A stretch of 64,000 nt of DNA from Cristatella mucedo (lineage: Eukaryota > Bryozoa > Phylactolaemata > Cristatellidae). Shown piece after piece: positions 24,165 to 36,639 of the stretch; the first letter of the stretch is position 1, and the number at the start of each line of letters is the position of its first letter. The stretch is taken from NCBI GenBank assembly GCA_009760855.2, contig WPIO01000027.1, positions 532,501 to 596,500 of the forward strand, given 5' to 3'. The notes below the pieces were generated by a model. It worked only from the letters and a program-made list of their open reading frames with translations. It was not told the DNA's origin and ran no database searches. Both the position numbers and the translations under genes were made by a program.

Positions 24165-27100
24165 ATAATAATAATACACCGATGTAGAACCCTCGGTGAA
24201 CTCAGTACTTTCCTAGGCACTTTGCATTTGCTGAAAAGAAAGCACGATCGAATGGTGAGTTGTAGCATGTTCAATAAGCAAAAAGAATAACACGATTAGG
24301 GCTGATACGCACAGGGTAAGCATGCAAGTATGGTTAGTAGTAGCTTACACAGTGTCAATATTCATAAGCACATACACGGTGAATCACATAGACACACACT
24401 AAATGCCGCGATAAACAGATACGTTTTTAGTTTCACTTTAAATGTAGACAAGTCAGGAGATGTCGTGACGCAAGTCGGAAGTAAGTTCCAGGCTTCGAGG
24501 GCATACGAACTAAAGACACAGACTCAAAGGATTTTAAAAGTTTTGCTAGGTATGCGTAAACATTTACATTTCGAAAAGCTGGTGGAGCAATGCTTAGCTT
24601 GGTGGGGTTGTAGATCAGATCGGTAGGCTTGAGTAAAAGAATGAAGGCACCTAAACATGAGTGACAAAACTTTGAAGTAAATGCGTTACTTGACTGGAAG
24701 CCAGTGCAGATCGGTAAGAAGTTTTGAGATGTGGCAAATGTAAAGCTCACGATAGACAAGCCTAGCTGGAGATGTTTGCACCAGCTGTGAGAGCCTGAAT
24801 GCACATGGCAGTAGGCCAGCAACCAGTGAGTAGCAGAAGTCAAGATGAGATGTCACACATGCATTGACTTACTTAGACATGGTATTATTACCTAAACAAG
24901 CAGGAATTTTAGCAGCTTATGTAACTGAAAGTAGGCAGGCTTGAATGTGGAGCTGATGTGGTCGTCTAATGAAAGGCCATTTGGAACATGACACATAGAT
25001 TTCGTGCAGATTTAACAGGAGATTTGATGGCATAGCCGATTTTGAGTTTCGGCTTTTCCAATTTCTGAATCGCACTTGGTTTGGGTCATAACTAGTAAGT
25101 CGGTTTTTCCATTCAGTTTAAGAAAGTAAACTGCTATCCATGCTCGGATATGATCAATACATGCAGCAAGGGAGTTGAGAGAATTTGACATGCTGGTGGG
25201 CTCGGAGGGATCAAAGTACAGGTGCAACTGACTGTCAACTGCGTGAAAGTTGAAGGTAAGATTTTACTTGGCGATCACATAGGCAAGAGGGAGAGTATGC
25301 ACCGTGAAAAAATTGTACCAAGCACAAATCCCTGAGATACCTAATATTTCAGAGGTTCCTTGGATGGTCTTTGTACATTCATATCAATACACCAGAGTCT
25401 CCCACTGAGATGGGACCTGAAGGATTGCAATGCAGTGCCAGTGATGCCCATGCGAAAAGAGAGCTGCTCAAGATGGATTTGGTGATCAATGATATCAAAG
25501 TTGCCGAAAAATTGAGAAAAACAAGCAGAGAAACTACCTAGCACTGCATTTCTTTTAGTAGATCGTCATATACCCAAAGCACCGCTTACTCTGTATAGTG
25601 ATTAGCTATACAACCAGACCGGAACTTAGTAGTAAGGATTGCAGTTTCAATATATGAGTTCAGCTGGTCTGCCACGACTGTTCCAGCGTGTTTAATAGGA
25701 ACGGTAGAAGGGAGACTGGAAAGAAGTTGCTCAAGTACTCTTGGTCTAATGTTGCTTTCTCGGGTATCGGCCTGACCACAGCCTTTTTAAAAGGTTCTGA
25801 GACACGACCCAAGGCTCATGACTTATTTACGAAGTTTTTATGCAAGGAGCAGCAAATCAATGCATCCTAGAAGCAGGTCAGCGGCCATTGGGTCCAGAAG
25901 AATAGTTGTCTCCTTTGATTGGGATATGAACTTCAGGACGAGGTCACTAGTGACCACCGTGAATGTAGAGAATGTACATTGAGATGCTGCATGAAATTGA
26001 GTGACATGATTTCAGGGGAATGCTGCAATTTTGGGATGGAGTCCCCGATATTGACTATCTCCTTAACAAAGAAGCTAGAAAAGCGATCAGCTGGATTATC
26101 AGAGGGATCATTAGGTAAGGAACCAATCTGTGAGCGGTTAAGGAGATCGTCAAAATCCGCATTTTTTGGATTGTGCATCTGTGATTCTACAATTTCTTTA
26201 GAAGCTAGACTTGGCCTTTGCCAGGACTGATTAGCATGACCTACAGTAGTCCTCGCATGCTGGTCGATGGACAGTCAGTCCTGATCCTTTATATGCTTTT
26301 TTTAAGATTGTGCTTAGTCAACCTAGCTAGTTTAATTGTTTTGGTAAACCCTGGACCGTCTGTGTAAGGGCGCATAGCGTACGTAGTCAGAGGTGAAACT
26401 CGTTGAGCACGTCAGCTGGCATCGTGTTGTTGCTATCTACCAATTACAGCAGTTCGGAAGGAAGATTGAGCAGCAGAGGCAAAGCAGATATCTGAGTCTG
26501 AGTCGATGTCTGAGGTCTTGAGCTTTCTTGATTTACATGTGATTTCAAAGGAGGAGGAGGGCACACATTGTAGACTGAATTGGATCTGCATATGGTCAGA
26601 TAATCGAGATTTAGTAGTATTGTTGATGGCAAGGTGCAGTTGTATGCGAACATTTGTTGAGCGTGTAATCCTTGAAGTGAGTAGGGTCGTGCACGTCTGC
26701 CACAAGAGGTAATGAGTCAGTCAGTGCACGAAGTTCAGGGCTGAATGGGTCAGATACGTTTTCAAGATGAATGCTGAAATTACCCTCGATGAGCATAACG
26801 AGGAAGGATCACTTTCTTGCACGCATAATGTATTGTAATGCATCTCCGTCTGTAACTCCACAAAGTCATGCAGACCATGTGGGTGCTAAGCAGCAGGAGA
26901 ATCTTGTATAGCGCACTCACAGCCTAAGCGGCTTTCGGTACGCATTCTAATGATCGATGGGAAATCGGAGGAATATGAGATAAAGGAAAACTTGGTACCT
27001 GGTGGACGATAGGCTACCACTGCCATCGGTTGCTTGTTTTCGGCGAAAGCAAGAAAAAGATCTGAAAGACTTCTTCGAGGATGCTGCTAGCTGCTTGAAA

Positions 27101-27340
27101 TTAAAATTCTAGAATGAGATATTACCGACTCCACCTTCAGTTTCGATTTATCTAGGGGTGGGAAAGAAGGACAAGCCAGTCGGGGTTGCGTCTTTCATTG
27201 TCAAGCAGTTTACCGATTTTAACCAAGTATGCGTACATTGCGTACAATGCGAGCACATACAGGCCTGTTTTTAGAAATAAGGAAGCCTATTACGAGGTGT
27301 TTATTGCATATTGAGCGAGGATGACAAAGCCATGCGTTAA
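24165..27340 (-). mobile_element. LINE A, long but degenerate CR1/L2-type element
   Basis: Read on the minus strand from about 27330: an N-terminal endonuclease segment (RSICNKHLVI), EGNFSIHLENVSDPFSPE (the GDFNIH endonuclease motif altered), SDNPADRFSSFF (linker), IIDHQIHLEQLSF (the AFDTIDH RT block altered), SFDPSEPTSMSNSLNSLAAC just after the expected YADD site, IRAWIAVYFLKLNGKTDLLV, the C-terminal ORF end and an (ATT)n tail at 24165. The RT and endonuclease pieces lie in several frames with stops, so it is inactive. A LINE B fragment sits inside it at 26825-26965. Confidence 0.85.
26825..26965 (-). mobile_element. LINE B 3' end nested in LINE A
   Basis: Begins with the tail complement TAATGTATTGTAATGCATCT and runs through AACTCCACAAAGTCATGCAG and CCTAAGCGGCTTTCGGTACG. 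It separates endonuclease parts of the surrounding LINE A. Confidence 0.75.
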
Positions 27341-30300
27341 GTTGGGCCGCCAGAGTTATTGCAGGGTGGATGACCCCAAAGTCAGAGAGAATCCCAGTGC
27401 TGCTTGAGGGAAAACTCTCTGAGTGGTTTGAGATAATGCTAGGAATACCAAACGATAGCCCACTCACCTGGCAGCTCAGGCCGAACGAGCCGTGTCTCAG
27501 CTCGCGGCCCTAGCCCCCTGCGGTGGTACTGGGGTGCTTTTCTTTTGTTAATGCACAATTCACCGATTTTAGCAACATAGTGGCTCTCTCGCCTAGCTCT
27601 GCCGAATGTGCCCGTGTACTTATCACATTTGTCCAGCATCGTGAGCATCAATTAAACGCACTTTTGAAAGACATTCTGTGGCCCGTAGTGCCAATTTAAT
27701 TCCCGGTAGCTCTTATCAGTTCTTCATAGCTCTCAGCATTATGGTAACCCAGTCAAGTTTCGAACGACTTTGACAAAGATATCGCAAGGTGCTAGCTTCT
27801 TTACTAGTTTGCTTCTTTGGAAATTCATTTCTCTCAATTATTCTAATATGTAGTCTTAAAAATACTTTCTTCGACCATTGCCTTAGACAGCTTCGGATAG
27901 AAGTTTTGAAGTTTTGCACTCAATGTGCAGCACAGTCTTCATCTGGAGCTGGGGAAAATCACTTACTAAGAGCCAAATGAATGGGCATTGATGAAACGGC
28001 ACCGTCATGGTCAACCGGTGAATTTCACTAGTGTTTGTCGCTCCCTAAGAATAACTTGGTCGTGCGTGGCCAGTCCAGTGCGTGTGGTAGTCTCAGTGGC
28101 AGCACTTTTCTGGCTTCTTTTGATGGTCACGCTGGTCGTGTCTCTGAGATGAATTCATAGGCGTCCTGCATGCCAAGATCGGCAAATGAAGTATGAACAT
28201 TTAGGACAATCTTATAATAATACGGTAACTCATTAGCTGTAATTGCTAATGGTTCATATGTCTTATTACTTACTTAAGAATTGCTGTAATAGCATGCTCT
28301 GGAAAACAAGGACATTTCAAATTTATTGCGTACAAGGTCTTATTGCTTTGGCCTCCTCTACAATGGCAAGCAAATTTAATGTCACGCTACTTTAATCAAA
28401 CAGACCAATCCAGGTGCCATTCAAGCACCCATTAAGGGCTACGACAGAGCTTCGCCAAACTTGGTCGGGCAGCTGTACGCTGCAACTTTACTGATATTAG
28501 TTGAACACCATATGGAGTTTTAATAAATTGTAAACTGGGAAATCCATAGTAGTTTACTTACCATAGATGCAAAAACAAGGAAAGTGCTATTTTTAAGCAC
28601 TCTACATAGACAACGATAGTTGAATAAATACAAGAGCTCACTGCCCGCGTATGTCCTTCACTCAGTCTATATAATACTATACATAAGTTTACCCATCTAT
28701 TATACGGTCACTTCTGGGGTTAGTTATTGCCATCTTGCAGCGTGAGGGACGGTTATACGTAATCGCTTTAATTGATAACGATAAATAAATAAATAAATAT
28801 ATATCGACATATACATGTAAGTATGTATATTGACATGCACAAGTTTACATGACGAAACTTATTTGACCACGCTACTATGGCCGGCTGTATTGGTTTCAAT
28901 ATTCTTGTCACATCAAGGGCCAATGTATCTGAATAAATTCTAGGCTGAAAAGTAATGCAGACTGCTTGAACGCCTGCCAGAATATACATGCACCTGAAGA
29001 TATGTCAGAGCTCCTAGAAAAGTCTGTCCGATTTTTTGATTCCCTTTGCTGTAAAGTTGGGCAAAGACGCACGAGAAAAACTTGAAGAGTCGTCTAACGG
29101 TATTGTATGGGCCATTGCCCCTCAACGTACGTCAGGGTACATACGAAGCTGCCATAGGCGTTCCAGCCCTCAATCTGCAACTGGTCGCATCGATCAAGTA
29201 AGCTAACGGTAAGCAATTTTCAGCCTCAGCCCTACATCTTCTCTAAGCCGTTGCCTGGCTGATTAACTTGACTGTCGGTTGCTAGCACACTCACTGCACT
29301 CTCCCTAGGGCTAAGCGGATGCACCTTTCTTTGCCTGCCGCCGCTCGGCTTGGTCGGACATGTCCTCTCAATGAATCGTTGTATTAAGTCATGGATATTA
29401 AGTCGTCATACCCTGCTGTTGCGCTGAGCTATCCATCCGAAATATTTCGCGACAATTTTTCCGAATTCAGCCCTACAAAGGCTACCATGAGCAGAAGAAC
29501 TGAGAGCACAACACATTCTAACCTCATGTGGGGCACGTTCTGGTCATCTCTTGCATGTCGAAAGTGCGGTCTTACCTATTGTGGAATTTAAGTAGCTGCA
29601 AAAGTCAACGCAGGTTTCAAAACTTCGCATGAGAATAATTTGCATTATACAGTTAACCGTAATACTACCTGTAAACTAGCAATGACATATTCAGTCGTGG
29701 TAAAAAAAAGGACTCGAAACAGCAAAGATCCACATATCACAAGCAATTTTAACCTGAAAAATTTACATGTAACAACATATATATCCAACTGAATAAATAA
29801 TATCCAACAAATATCCAACTGAAACCCATTTCATACCGTGCTCTTCGCGACTTTTCTGTATGGTGAACAAGGATTACGTTTTAAATTAATGGATATTACC
29901 ATCTATATTGCCATTTGCAGGTATTCTTCCGTGACAGATAGCCGGGCATACAACTTTTGGTGTCAGAAGCGCTGGATGATTAGGAATTCTTCGAAACATC
30001 TGCTACTATCTTGAGCTTGTCTCATCGTTTTTGACTGCTGACATAAAAAACCTGACCGGCGTATGACTTACGACATTGACGGGTAAACTACAAGCACTGA
30101 TTCTGGTATCGAGTTCCTGAAAGTAAAATGTTAAATGTCATGCACAAATTCGGGAGTAAAAAAAATTAGTCAAATGAACTTGCTCAAATTGACCACTATT
30201 GATCAATTAAACTTCCTCAAAATATTTGTTAATTAAAGCTGTATATAACTTGGTCATATTTGAGAGCAACTCCTACCCCAAATAGTTACACAAACAGTAA

Positions 30301-30734
30301 CTACTGCCGAAACGTATCTAGACGCACTGAGACCTACTTTTGAGAGCATGATTGCTTTGAAGAAAGAAATGTCTGTAGATATATGGAGCCAATATTAGAA
30401 GCTTAGTAACAACAATATTAAAACATTTGATATAACACCTTCAGAGAACTCAAATCACTTTCGAAGAACTTTCGCTTAATGCAATATACATTGAGTTACA
30501 GCAATACCTTTGAGGATGAATAAGTTCATCTGCTAGCCAAAAGTTCATGGAGAATAATGCTGAACTAGCATGTGAAAATGAAATTATATATAGTAAAAAT
30601 CAAGCTACTCCAATAAACTGCTCATCTTGAAGATGCCAGGGGTCATTAGCTTACCTAAATAGCTCTAGCCTAGGTTAAAGATCGGTGAGTGCATATCCGT
30701 AAAATTGAAGTACATACCTGGAAGCCTATTTGAC
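27341..30734. other. Unassigned AT-rich DNA
   Basis: No exon, RNA gene or known repeat recognised. The first few hundred bases may hold the LINE A 5' end. Confidence 0.4.
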
Positions 30735-30900
30735 GGTTTTAGGCCGCGATGGCCCAGGAGGCAAGTCGCTGCTCTCCACGACAGAGGTCGTGGTTTGAAC
30801 TCCTGCAGTTGGGCAATCCTTTATTGCCAACTGCAAACGGTGGTGATTACCAGTTTGGCTCCTCTTCCGCTATGCAATAAGGCTGTTATATCAGCAAAGA
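30735..30900 (+). mobile_element. SINE D copy
   Basis: CTGCTCTCCACGACAGAGGT then GTGGTTTGAACTCC (B-box variant), CCTTTATTGCCAACTGCAAA and CTCCTCTTCCGCTATGCAAT with AAGGCTGTTATATCAGC. Confidence 0.8.
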
Positions 30901-32409
30901 TTTTTGTTTCATGGGATGATGAAAATGGCTGCAGGTAGTGCATCAATCTATTGCCGTAGCTTTTACTGATGGAATGTTAAAAAAAGTGACATTTCTCTCT
31001 GAACTGATGCATGCCTTTAAAGGGTTCGTGTATGTCGTATTAATGATGATTAATTACCGATGAGGTGATGATGATAGTGACTGGTCTAAATTGCACGTGA
31101 TTGACTGAATTCTTCGAAATGCTGCTAATGACAACCTATTTATTGGTGATCCATTTCGTAGGTTTATGGCTATATGAAGCATGTCATTGCTTTATAATGA
31201 TGAGAAGGCTACTTGCCTGTCTCTTGTTAATTGTGTTTGAAGGAATCCTTCGAAATTTTGTAGATTTGTGATTATTTTTTTCTCAACACCTCGTCTCTAT
31301 TGCATTTTTGCCACTCACACCTTGAGATTTGCACTTGGTTTCTATTCCAATAAGCTTTAACGTAGCCTATTGCTTTTTGAATGTCTGTAGGTGGGTGTAC
31401 GCTCAGCTTAACAGATCTGTTGGACGTTGTTAGTCACTTTCCACCCACTGCTGTAATTTCAATGTAAGAGTTACAATCTTGACAAGCTAGAAGAAGTCAC
31501 GAATAAACTTGCTATTAGAACAGTCGCAATCTCGTGTGCAAAAGTATGAGAAGATTATCTCGGCAATATGCCGTGTGTACCAGCAATGTTCTAATTTGAT
31601 ACAATTACAGGAAACTTTCAGGGGACCGGAAGATAAATCTGTTCTCATGTCTCTGACCAGAAAATGTACTCGTGTCCTAAACGTCGATGAAGCTGATGAT
31701 TCAGATAACTCTTTCAAATCCATCTCGATTTTACGATGACTTACATCGATGAAGACGAAGAGAAAACAGCTAAATCACACAATCGAAAGGAGTAAGATAA
31801 TTCTTGTGGAAATGAAAATTAGAAATTGACTTGGAACGTAGACACAGCACACAGATACCAACTACCACTGTGATTGTGTTAAGCTCTATCAAGTGGTCAC
31901 GTCCAATAATTATAAAAGGAAATACAGCTCATTGTTAATCAGACCTCGATTATGGCTGGCGGTACTAAACTATCTTAAACAAATTAAGAAATACAATATA
32001 TAAAACTCCCATAAATACAAATAATCGACATTTCAAAACTCGGTAAGTTTACTTCCAGCTGTTTTCCTGCATAGTTGATGCGATTCTTGTTTGACAATTC
32101 GTGAAAGAAAGAAAACTCACGCATAAGGTATTGACTTAACTTGTTCTGAAATAATCATAATTTCTGGCTTGCCCTGCAATTGGCACCTATTGCTACCAGT
32201 AAGCTTGAAAGCAATGCCTCCACTAGCAAGGCTATAGCATTTTCATAGGTTTACTTGCACTGATCTGTTCAGGAGATAGGAAACACATGCTTAATTAAGG
32301 CAAGCTCTGCAACAACGGATGAATTATACAGCACTTTAAGTAATTATTGGAGAAACACTCGGTATTGGTTCATCGAGTGAATGTTGGACATAAATTCGTC
32401 GTTATTGAA
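30901..32409. other. Unassigned AT-rich DNA
   Basis: Overlapping 76-78 aa open frames at 31487-31739 on both strands lack a known domain. Confidence 0.4.
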
Positions 32410-32600
32410 GGTCGAAGTGGAGCTAGTGAACCGTGAGACCATGCAAGGCAGTTGCGTTTTACGACCTCGATCCCGAGCTCATGGCTTCGAATACTATGGT
32501 GAGCGATCCCGTATTGTAACTGCAAGTGATGGTGATAGCCGTAAGGGCTCTCCTGTCACTATAAACAAGAGGCTGTGGAATGAACTAGGTAAACGCGATG
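32410..32600 (+). mobile_element. SINE D copy, diverged
   Basis: GAGCTCATGGCTTCGAATAC (B-box like), then TGTAACTGCAAGTGATGG and CTCCTGTCACTATAAACAAG followed by AGGCTGT. Confidence 0.6.
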
Positions 32601-32697
32601 ACACAGGTCGATGCCTAGGCTATAGGAATGGGCAATGCTCCGTGGCCCTTGGCTTAGCTACCGTTTCATTTTGTCCGAAATCAAAACTGTAAGCACT

Positions 32698-33025
32698 ATG
32701 TAATGTAATGTAATGTATCTCAATCAGTAACTCCACAAAGTCAAAAAGACCATGTTGGTGTTACGCAGGAGAGTTTTGCATAGCGCACTCTCAGCCTAAG
32801 CGGCTTTCGGTACGCATTCGGTAGCCAACAGACTTCGTCTCACGCAACAAATAGAAAGTGGGAAGCATAGCAGAGCTAGGAGAGCAGTTGAAGTAGTGAG
32901 TAGCATAGAAGTAGCAGTTCAGGACCGCTGAAAAAGATGTGCCATTGTCGGCAGTTGGAGAGTAGATGTTGCGTAAGAATTGTGGAAGTGGGTTCCACAG
33001 TCTAGGACCTGCAGAGCACTACATC
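32698..33025 (-). mobile_element. LINE B 3' end, well preserved
   Basis: The plus strand starts with ATGTAATGTAATGTAATG, the complement of a (CATTA)n tail. On the minus strand the far end encodes RLWNPLPQFLRN, matching the LWNSLP segment near the C-terminus of CR1/L2-type ORFs. Confidence 0.85.
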
Positions 33026-34040
33026 ACCGCTTATAAAGATTCAATTACTAAACCAGAGCTTGCCATAATTTTTCAGACCTATTTTATAGGTGTATTGCAA
33101 ACTCGATTTCGACGTACGGACGGAGCATAGGCACACAACTTTTAGAGAATACCAGCGAAACCTGGGTCCACGGTGACTTTAATTCTAGTCACCAAAGCAA
33201 GGAACAGGGGCACAGGAAAAGACCACAAATAAGAGCAATTTATGCACATCCTACTTATCTTTTAGACTTAATCTCTAGTGGAACTCTATTAAGGAGGCTT
33301 CCAGCGATGAGCTGGCGACGTGTCATCTCTCAATCGCCTCTCTCGGTGAAGGGGGAAGGAGGCGTTGCCGATAGCGGCTTTGCGGCTCAGGGTAAACAAG
33401 TCTTGCTGATACGTATGCTGTGACGCCAATCTCGTGCTGAACCTAATTAAGTAAAGACTCGGAAAGGAAAGCTGAGCTGGCTCACGGGTCGTAAAACATT
33501 TCACGGCCAAAAATATTGCTCCCACCAAGGGATGTGCTTCGTAGATCATGTGTCAATCAAAAGGCCGAATAAGTGGTTTATGTCTTGCCATAATGCTTCT
33601 TACTATTTACAGCGGAAGTGAGCTCTGGGCATATTGAAGTTAAAAAACTACAGAACTCCACGCTGTCAATGCCTATAGCGCACAATAGTGTTAGCATAGG
33701 AAATAGAGCATCAATCGCTCCAGTCTGGGAAGTGCTATCAGCAGGTAGTCACCTTTAGCCTAGAACCCATACCCTATATTTTTGCTTTAGTGTTCCACTT
33801 GAGAGTAAATGATCAAGAGCACTGACAACCAGGTTTCGTCGGCTAGGTACCACAGTGCAACTGCCGGGTTAGAAAATACTCGAAGAGTGAGCATAGACTA
33901 CGAATAGATTAATACATATTCCGGCACATTAACGACATAATCAGCGTACGTAAAAGAGCATACGCCATTAGACAGTTGAACACGCACACTTCGGCTCTCT
34001 TCGAGAGGCCATATTGCATCACGAAATACTAGTCGTGGAG
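33026..34040. other. Unassigned DNA downstream of the HYKK stop
   Basis: Expected to hold the HYKK 3'UTR, but no clear polyadenylation signal was picked out. A minus-strand 86-aa frame at 33289-33549 has no recognised domain. Confidence 0.4.
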
Positions 34041-34501
34041 TCAAACTACCGTGTAACCATTAGGATTGGCAGATGTAGCCACTTCCCGCCATTTGGCAAG
34101 CGTTCCGTCTTCTTGTTCGGCCCAAAGGCTCCTCAGCACTGCCCAACCAGGTCTCTGCGTCTCAAGCTGGAACTCGTCACCAGTTTCTGAATAGCTTTGC
34201 AAGCCAATTAACAGAGACTGCACAAGCCTGGCAGCTACGGAATGAAACAGCAACCTCTCTGCCGCCGCAGCTCCTGCTAGTGTGTGCTCAGTCAGATAGC
34301 CAGACAGTACATGACCACCAGCATTCAGAACCGGCTCATCCCCGAAGGTCATCATATACATGATCAGTATGCCAAGGTCATGCACATAGCAGCCGACCGT
34401 CGCATCTCCGAAGTCCAGAACTCCGCATATGTGGCTTTTGTTATCTTCACCACCTTTCCTGATTATTATGTTATGTGGATTAAAATCACCATGGATTGGC
34501 T
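34041..34501 (-). CDS. HYKK: Hydroxylysine kinase-like, last exon (catalytic loop to C-terminus)
   Basis: 152 residues plus stop (TGA at 34043-34041). It begins with EPIHGDFNPHNIII, the Brenner-type catalytic loop HxDxxxxN of APH-like kinases, then GVLDFGDATVG with the metal-binding Asp, LGILIMYMM, AGGHVLSGY and a C-terminal helical region (LVQSLLIGLQSY ... RPGWAVLRSLW). Motif order and length match animal hydroxylysine kinases closely. The acceptor is TCTTGCTTGCAG before 34501; AG completes the phase-1 Glu codon. All key catalytic residues are intact, so at least this lobe looks under selection. The 9.4-kb upstream intron carries LINE A copies in the opposite orientation. Confidence 0.88.
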
Positions 34502-34633
34502 CTGCAAGCAAGACGACAGAGCTCAGACTTCAGGATTGCAAGAGGACGTCGTATTTTCGCATATCCTATCTACAGTAACAGAAAACCTGCAAAATACTGT
34601 TTCAATAAATAATTAGTAATAAGAAAACCAAGT

Positions 34634-35545
34634 GTGATTCAGAAACTGGAAAGGCTAACATTCAAAATCGGCTCTGCCAGTATGTCTCATATTAAATCTG
34701 CAAGAAACCTAGGTGTCCTGTTCCAATGTGACCTGTCGTTAGAAGACCATAGCAGCTCAACAATCAAGTCTGCACACTTTCAGCTACATAACATTTCTAG
34801 AAGTTGGACTTTTTTAACAGAGATATCATATCTAAATGGGTTAATGCATTTTTGACATCCGTCTTGACTTCTTTAACTCACTGCTGGCTGGTCTACCGGC
34901 CTATGCAATCAGGTGCTTGCAGCATGTGCAAACCTATGCAGCTAGGGTTGTCCGACATGAGCGTCACTGTTGCCACATCTAACTACTTCTCGTTGACCTG
35001 CACTGGCTACCTCTCAAGAACGGATCGACTTCAAGATTTGGTCACTCACTTTTAAGTCTCTTAATTATTTTAATCCTGTCCACCTATCCGATCGACTCTC
35101 TAAATAGGCTAAGCATCGTGCCACCTGCATTTCGGAAATTAGCTGTTTACCTATATATTGTACAAACCTCAAATCCTTTGGAGACCATGCCTTCAGTTCG
35201 TATGCTTTAAAAGTCTGGAACTCACTCCCGGCTTCCGTCACGACATCTCTTGAATTGATCACATTCAAAAAGATATTAAAAACGCATTAATTTATTACAG
35301 CTTTTAGTAGGTCCCCGTGATTCGTCCTTTATGTGCTTATTCGTGCTGACACTGTTCATGATGCCACCAACCACACTTGCATGCCGAGCCTGTGCATGTC
35401 ACCCCTAACCATGTTATTCTTGTTGTTTATGTAGCATGCAACCTATAAACATTCGGTCGTGTTTTCCGTGCAGCAAATATAAAGCACCAATAAAGAGATT
35501 GAGTTCTCTGAGGGCGCTTTATCAAACGTGCTAATATAATTATAA
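34634..35545 (+). mobile_element. LINE A 3' half, inserted in the HYKK intron
   Basis: Opens with LTFKIGSASMSHIKSARNLG then VLFQCDLSLEDH, the segment following the RT catalytic block in L2-type ORFs. It continues through LSLTCTGYLS (HWLPV region) and LKSFGDHAFSSYAL to GAGTTCTCTGAGGGCGCTTT and a degenerate tail. Frameshifted and 5'-truncated; opposite in strand to the host gene. Confidence 0.8.
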
Positions 35546-35847
35546 TAAAATGGTAAGACATTGCATGCGACCGTGCTAGAGCATACGGTTGGCTAGCCGT
35601 CATAACGTCAGAATCGAGTCTATTGACTGGTATGGGCTTTGCTGCTGCCTCTCGCCTCGCTGTGAGACTGAACGGATAGCACCGATCGCACAAAGGTCTA
35701 CGAGAACCAATCTTGCAGTCGACACATTTTGATTGCCCAGTAGAATTATAATGATCAGCTGCAAGAGCTATTATTGCCTCATAAATACTGCGAGTGGGAA
35801 AGTAAGGCCTCCTAATGGTAAGTATAGATAAACAAAGCAGTTTGCTA

Positions 35848-36476
35848 TAACTCGGCAGCTAGACTTGTCTGTCATGAGCGTCGCAGTTGCCACATTACTC
35901 CACTTCTCGCCGACCTGCACTGGCTACCAGTCAAGCAACGGATTGACTTCAAGGTTTTGTCGCTCACTTTTAGGTCCCTTCATTCTATGGCTCCAGCCTA
36001 TCTTTCAGATGTACAACCCCATCAGACCAAGCATCGCACCACCCGCTTTTCGGAATCCAACAGTCTAGAAATGCCTCGTACAAACCTTAAATCCTTTGGA
36101 GACCGTGCATTTAGTTCGTATGCTCCCACAGCCTGGAACTCCCTCCCGACTTGCATCAGAACATTCCCCGACCTGACCACATTTAAAAGGAACCTAAAAA
36201 CACACCTATTTAGGACAGCATTTAGTGGGTCCCTGTGATTCGTCCTTGATGTGCTTATGTGTGCTGACACTGTGCATGCTACCACTAACCACATTCGCAT
36301 GCTGACCCTGTGCATGTCACCCCTAACTATATTATTCATTGTGTTTGTTTTTCAAGCATGATTTTACTTACCATTCAATTGCATTTCACTTTGCAGCAAA
36401 TTTAATGCACCTAGAGAGAGATTAAGTTCTCTGAGGGCGCTTTATCAAGTGAATTGTTATCATTATTATTATTATA
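35848..36476 (+). mobile_element. LINE A 3' end
   Basis: Encodes SLTFRSLHSMAPAYLSDVQP in the first part and FGDRAFSSYAPTAWNSLPTC then TTFKRNLKTHLF in the second, the conserved ORF C-terminus, followed by the 3'UTR, TTAAGTTCTCTGAGGGCGCT and ATTATTATTATTAT. Confidence 0.85.
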
Positions 36477-36554
36477 TCGGACAACGAGAGTAGCACCTGG
36501 CACTTCGGTTTTGAAAGAAACCAACCTTCGCAATAAATTAGTCGATCGACACAC

Positions 36555-36556
36555 AA

Positions 36557-36615
<59 letters not shown>

Positions 36616-36630
36616 TGTGTGTGTGTATTG
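36555..36630 (+). repeat. (AT)n-(GT)n microsatellite
   Basis: About 11 AT units, then about 20 GT units with one interruption. Confidence 0.95.
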
Positions 36631-36639
36631 TATTAAACA

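Noticed and set aside
34284-34616. 110-aa plus-strand frame overlapping the HYKK last exon
   Set aside because: Shadow of the conserved minus-strand kinase exon.
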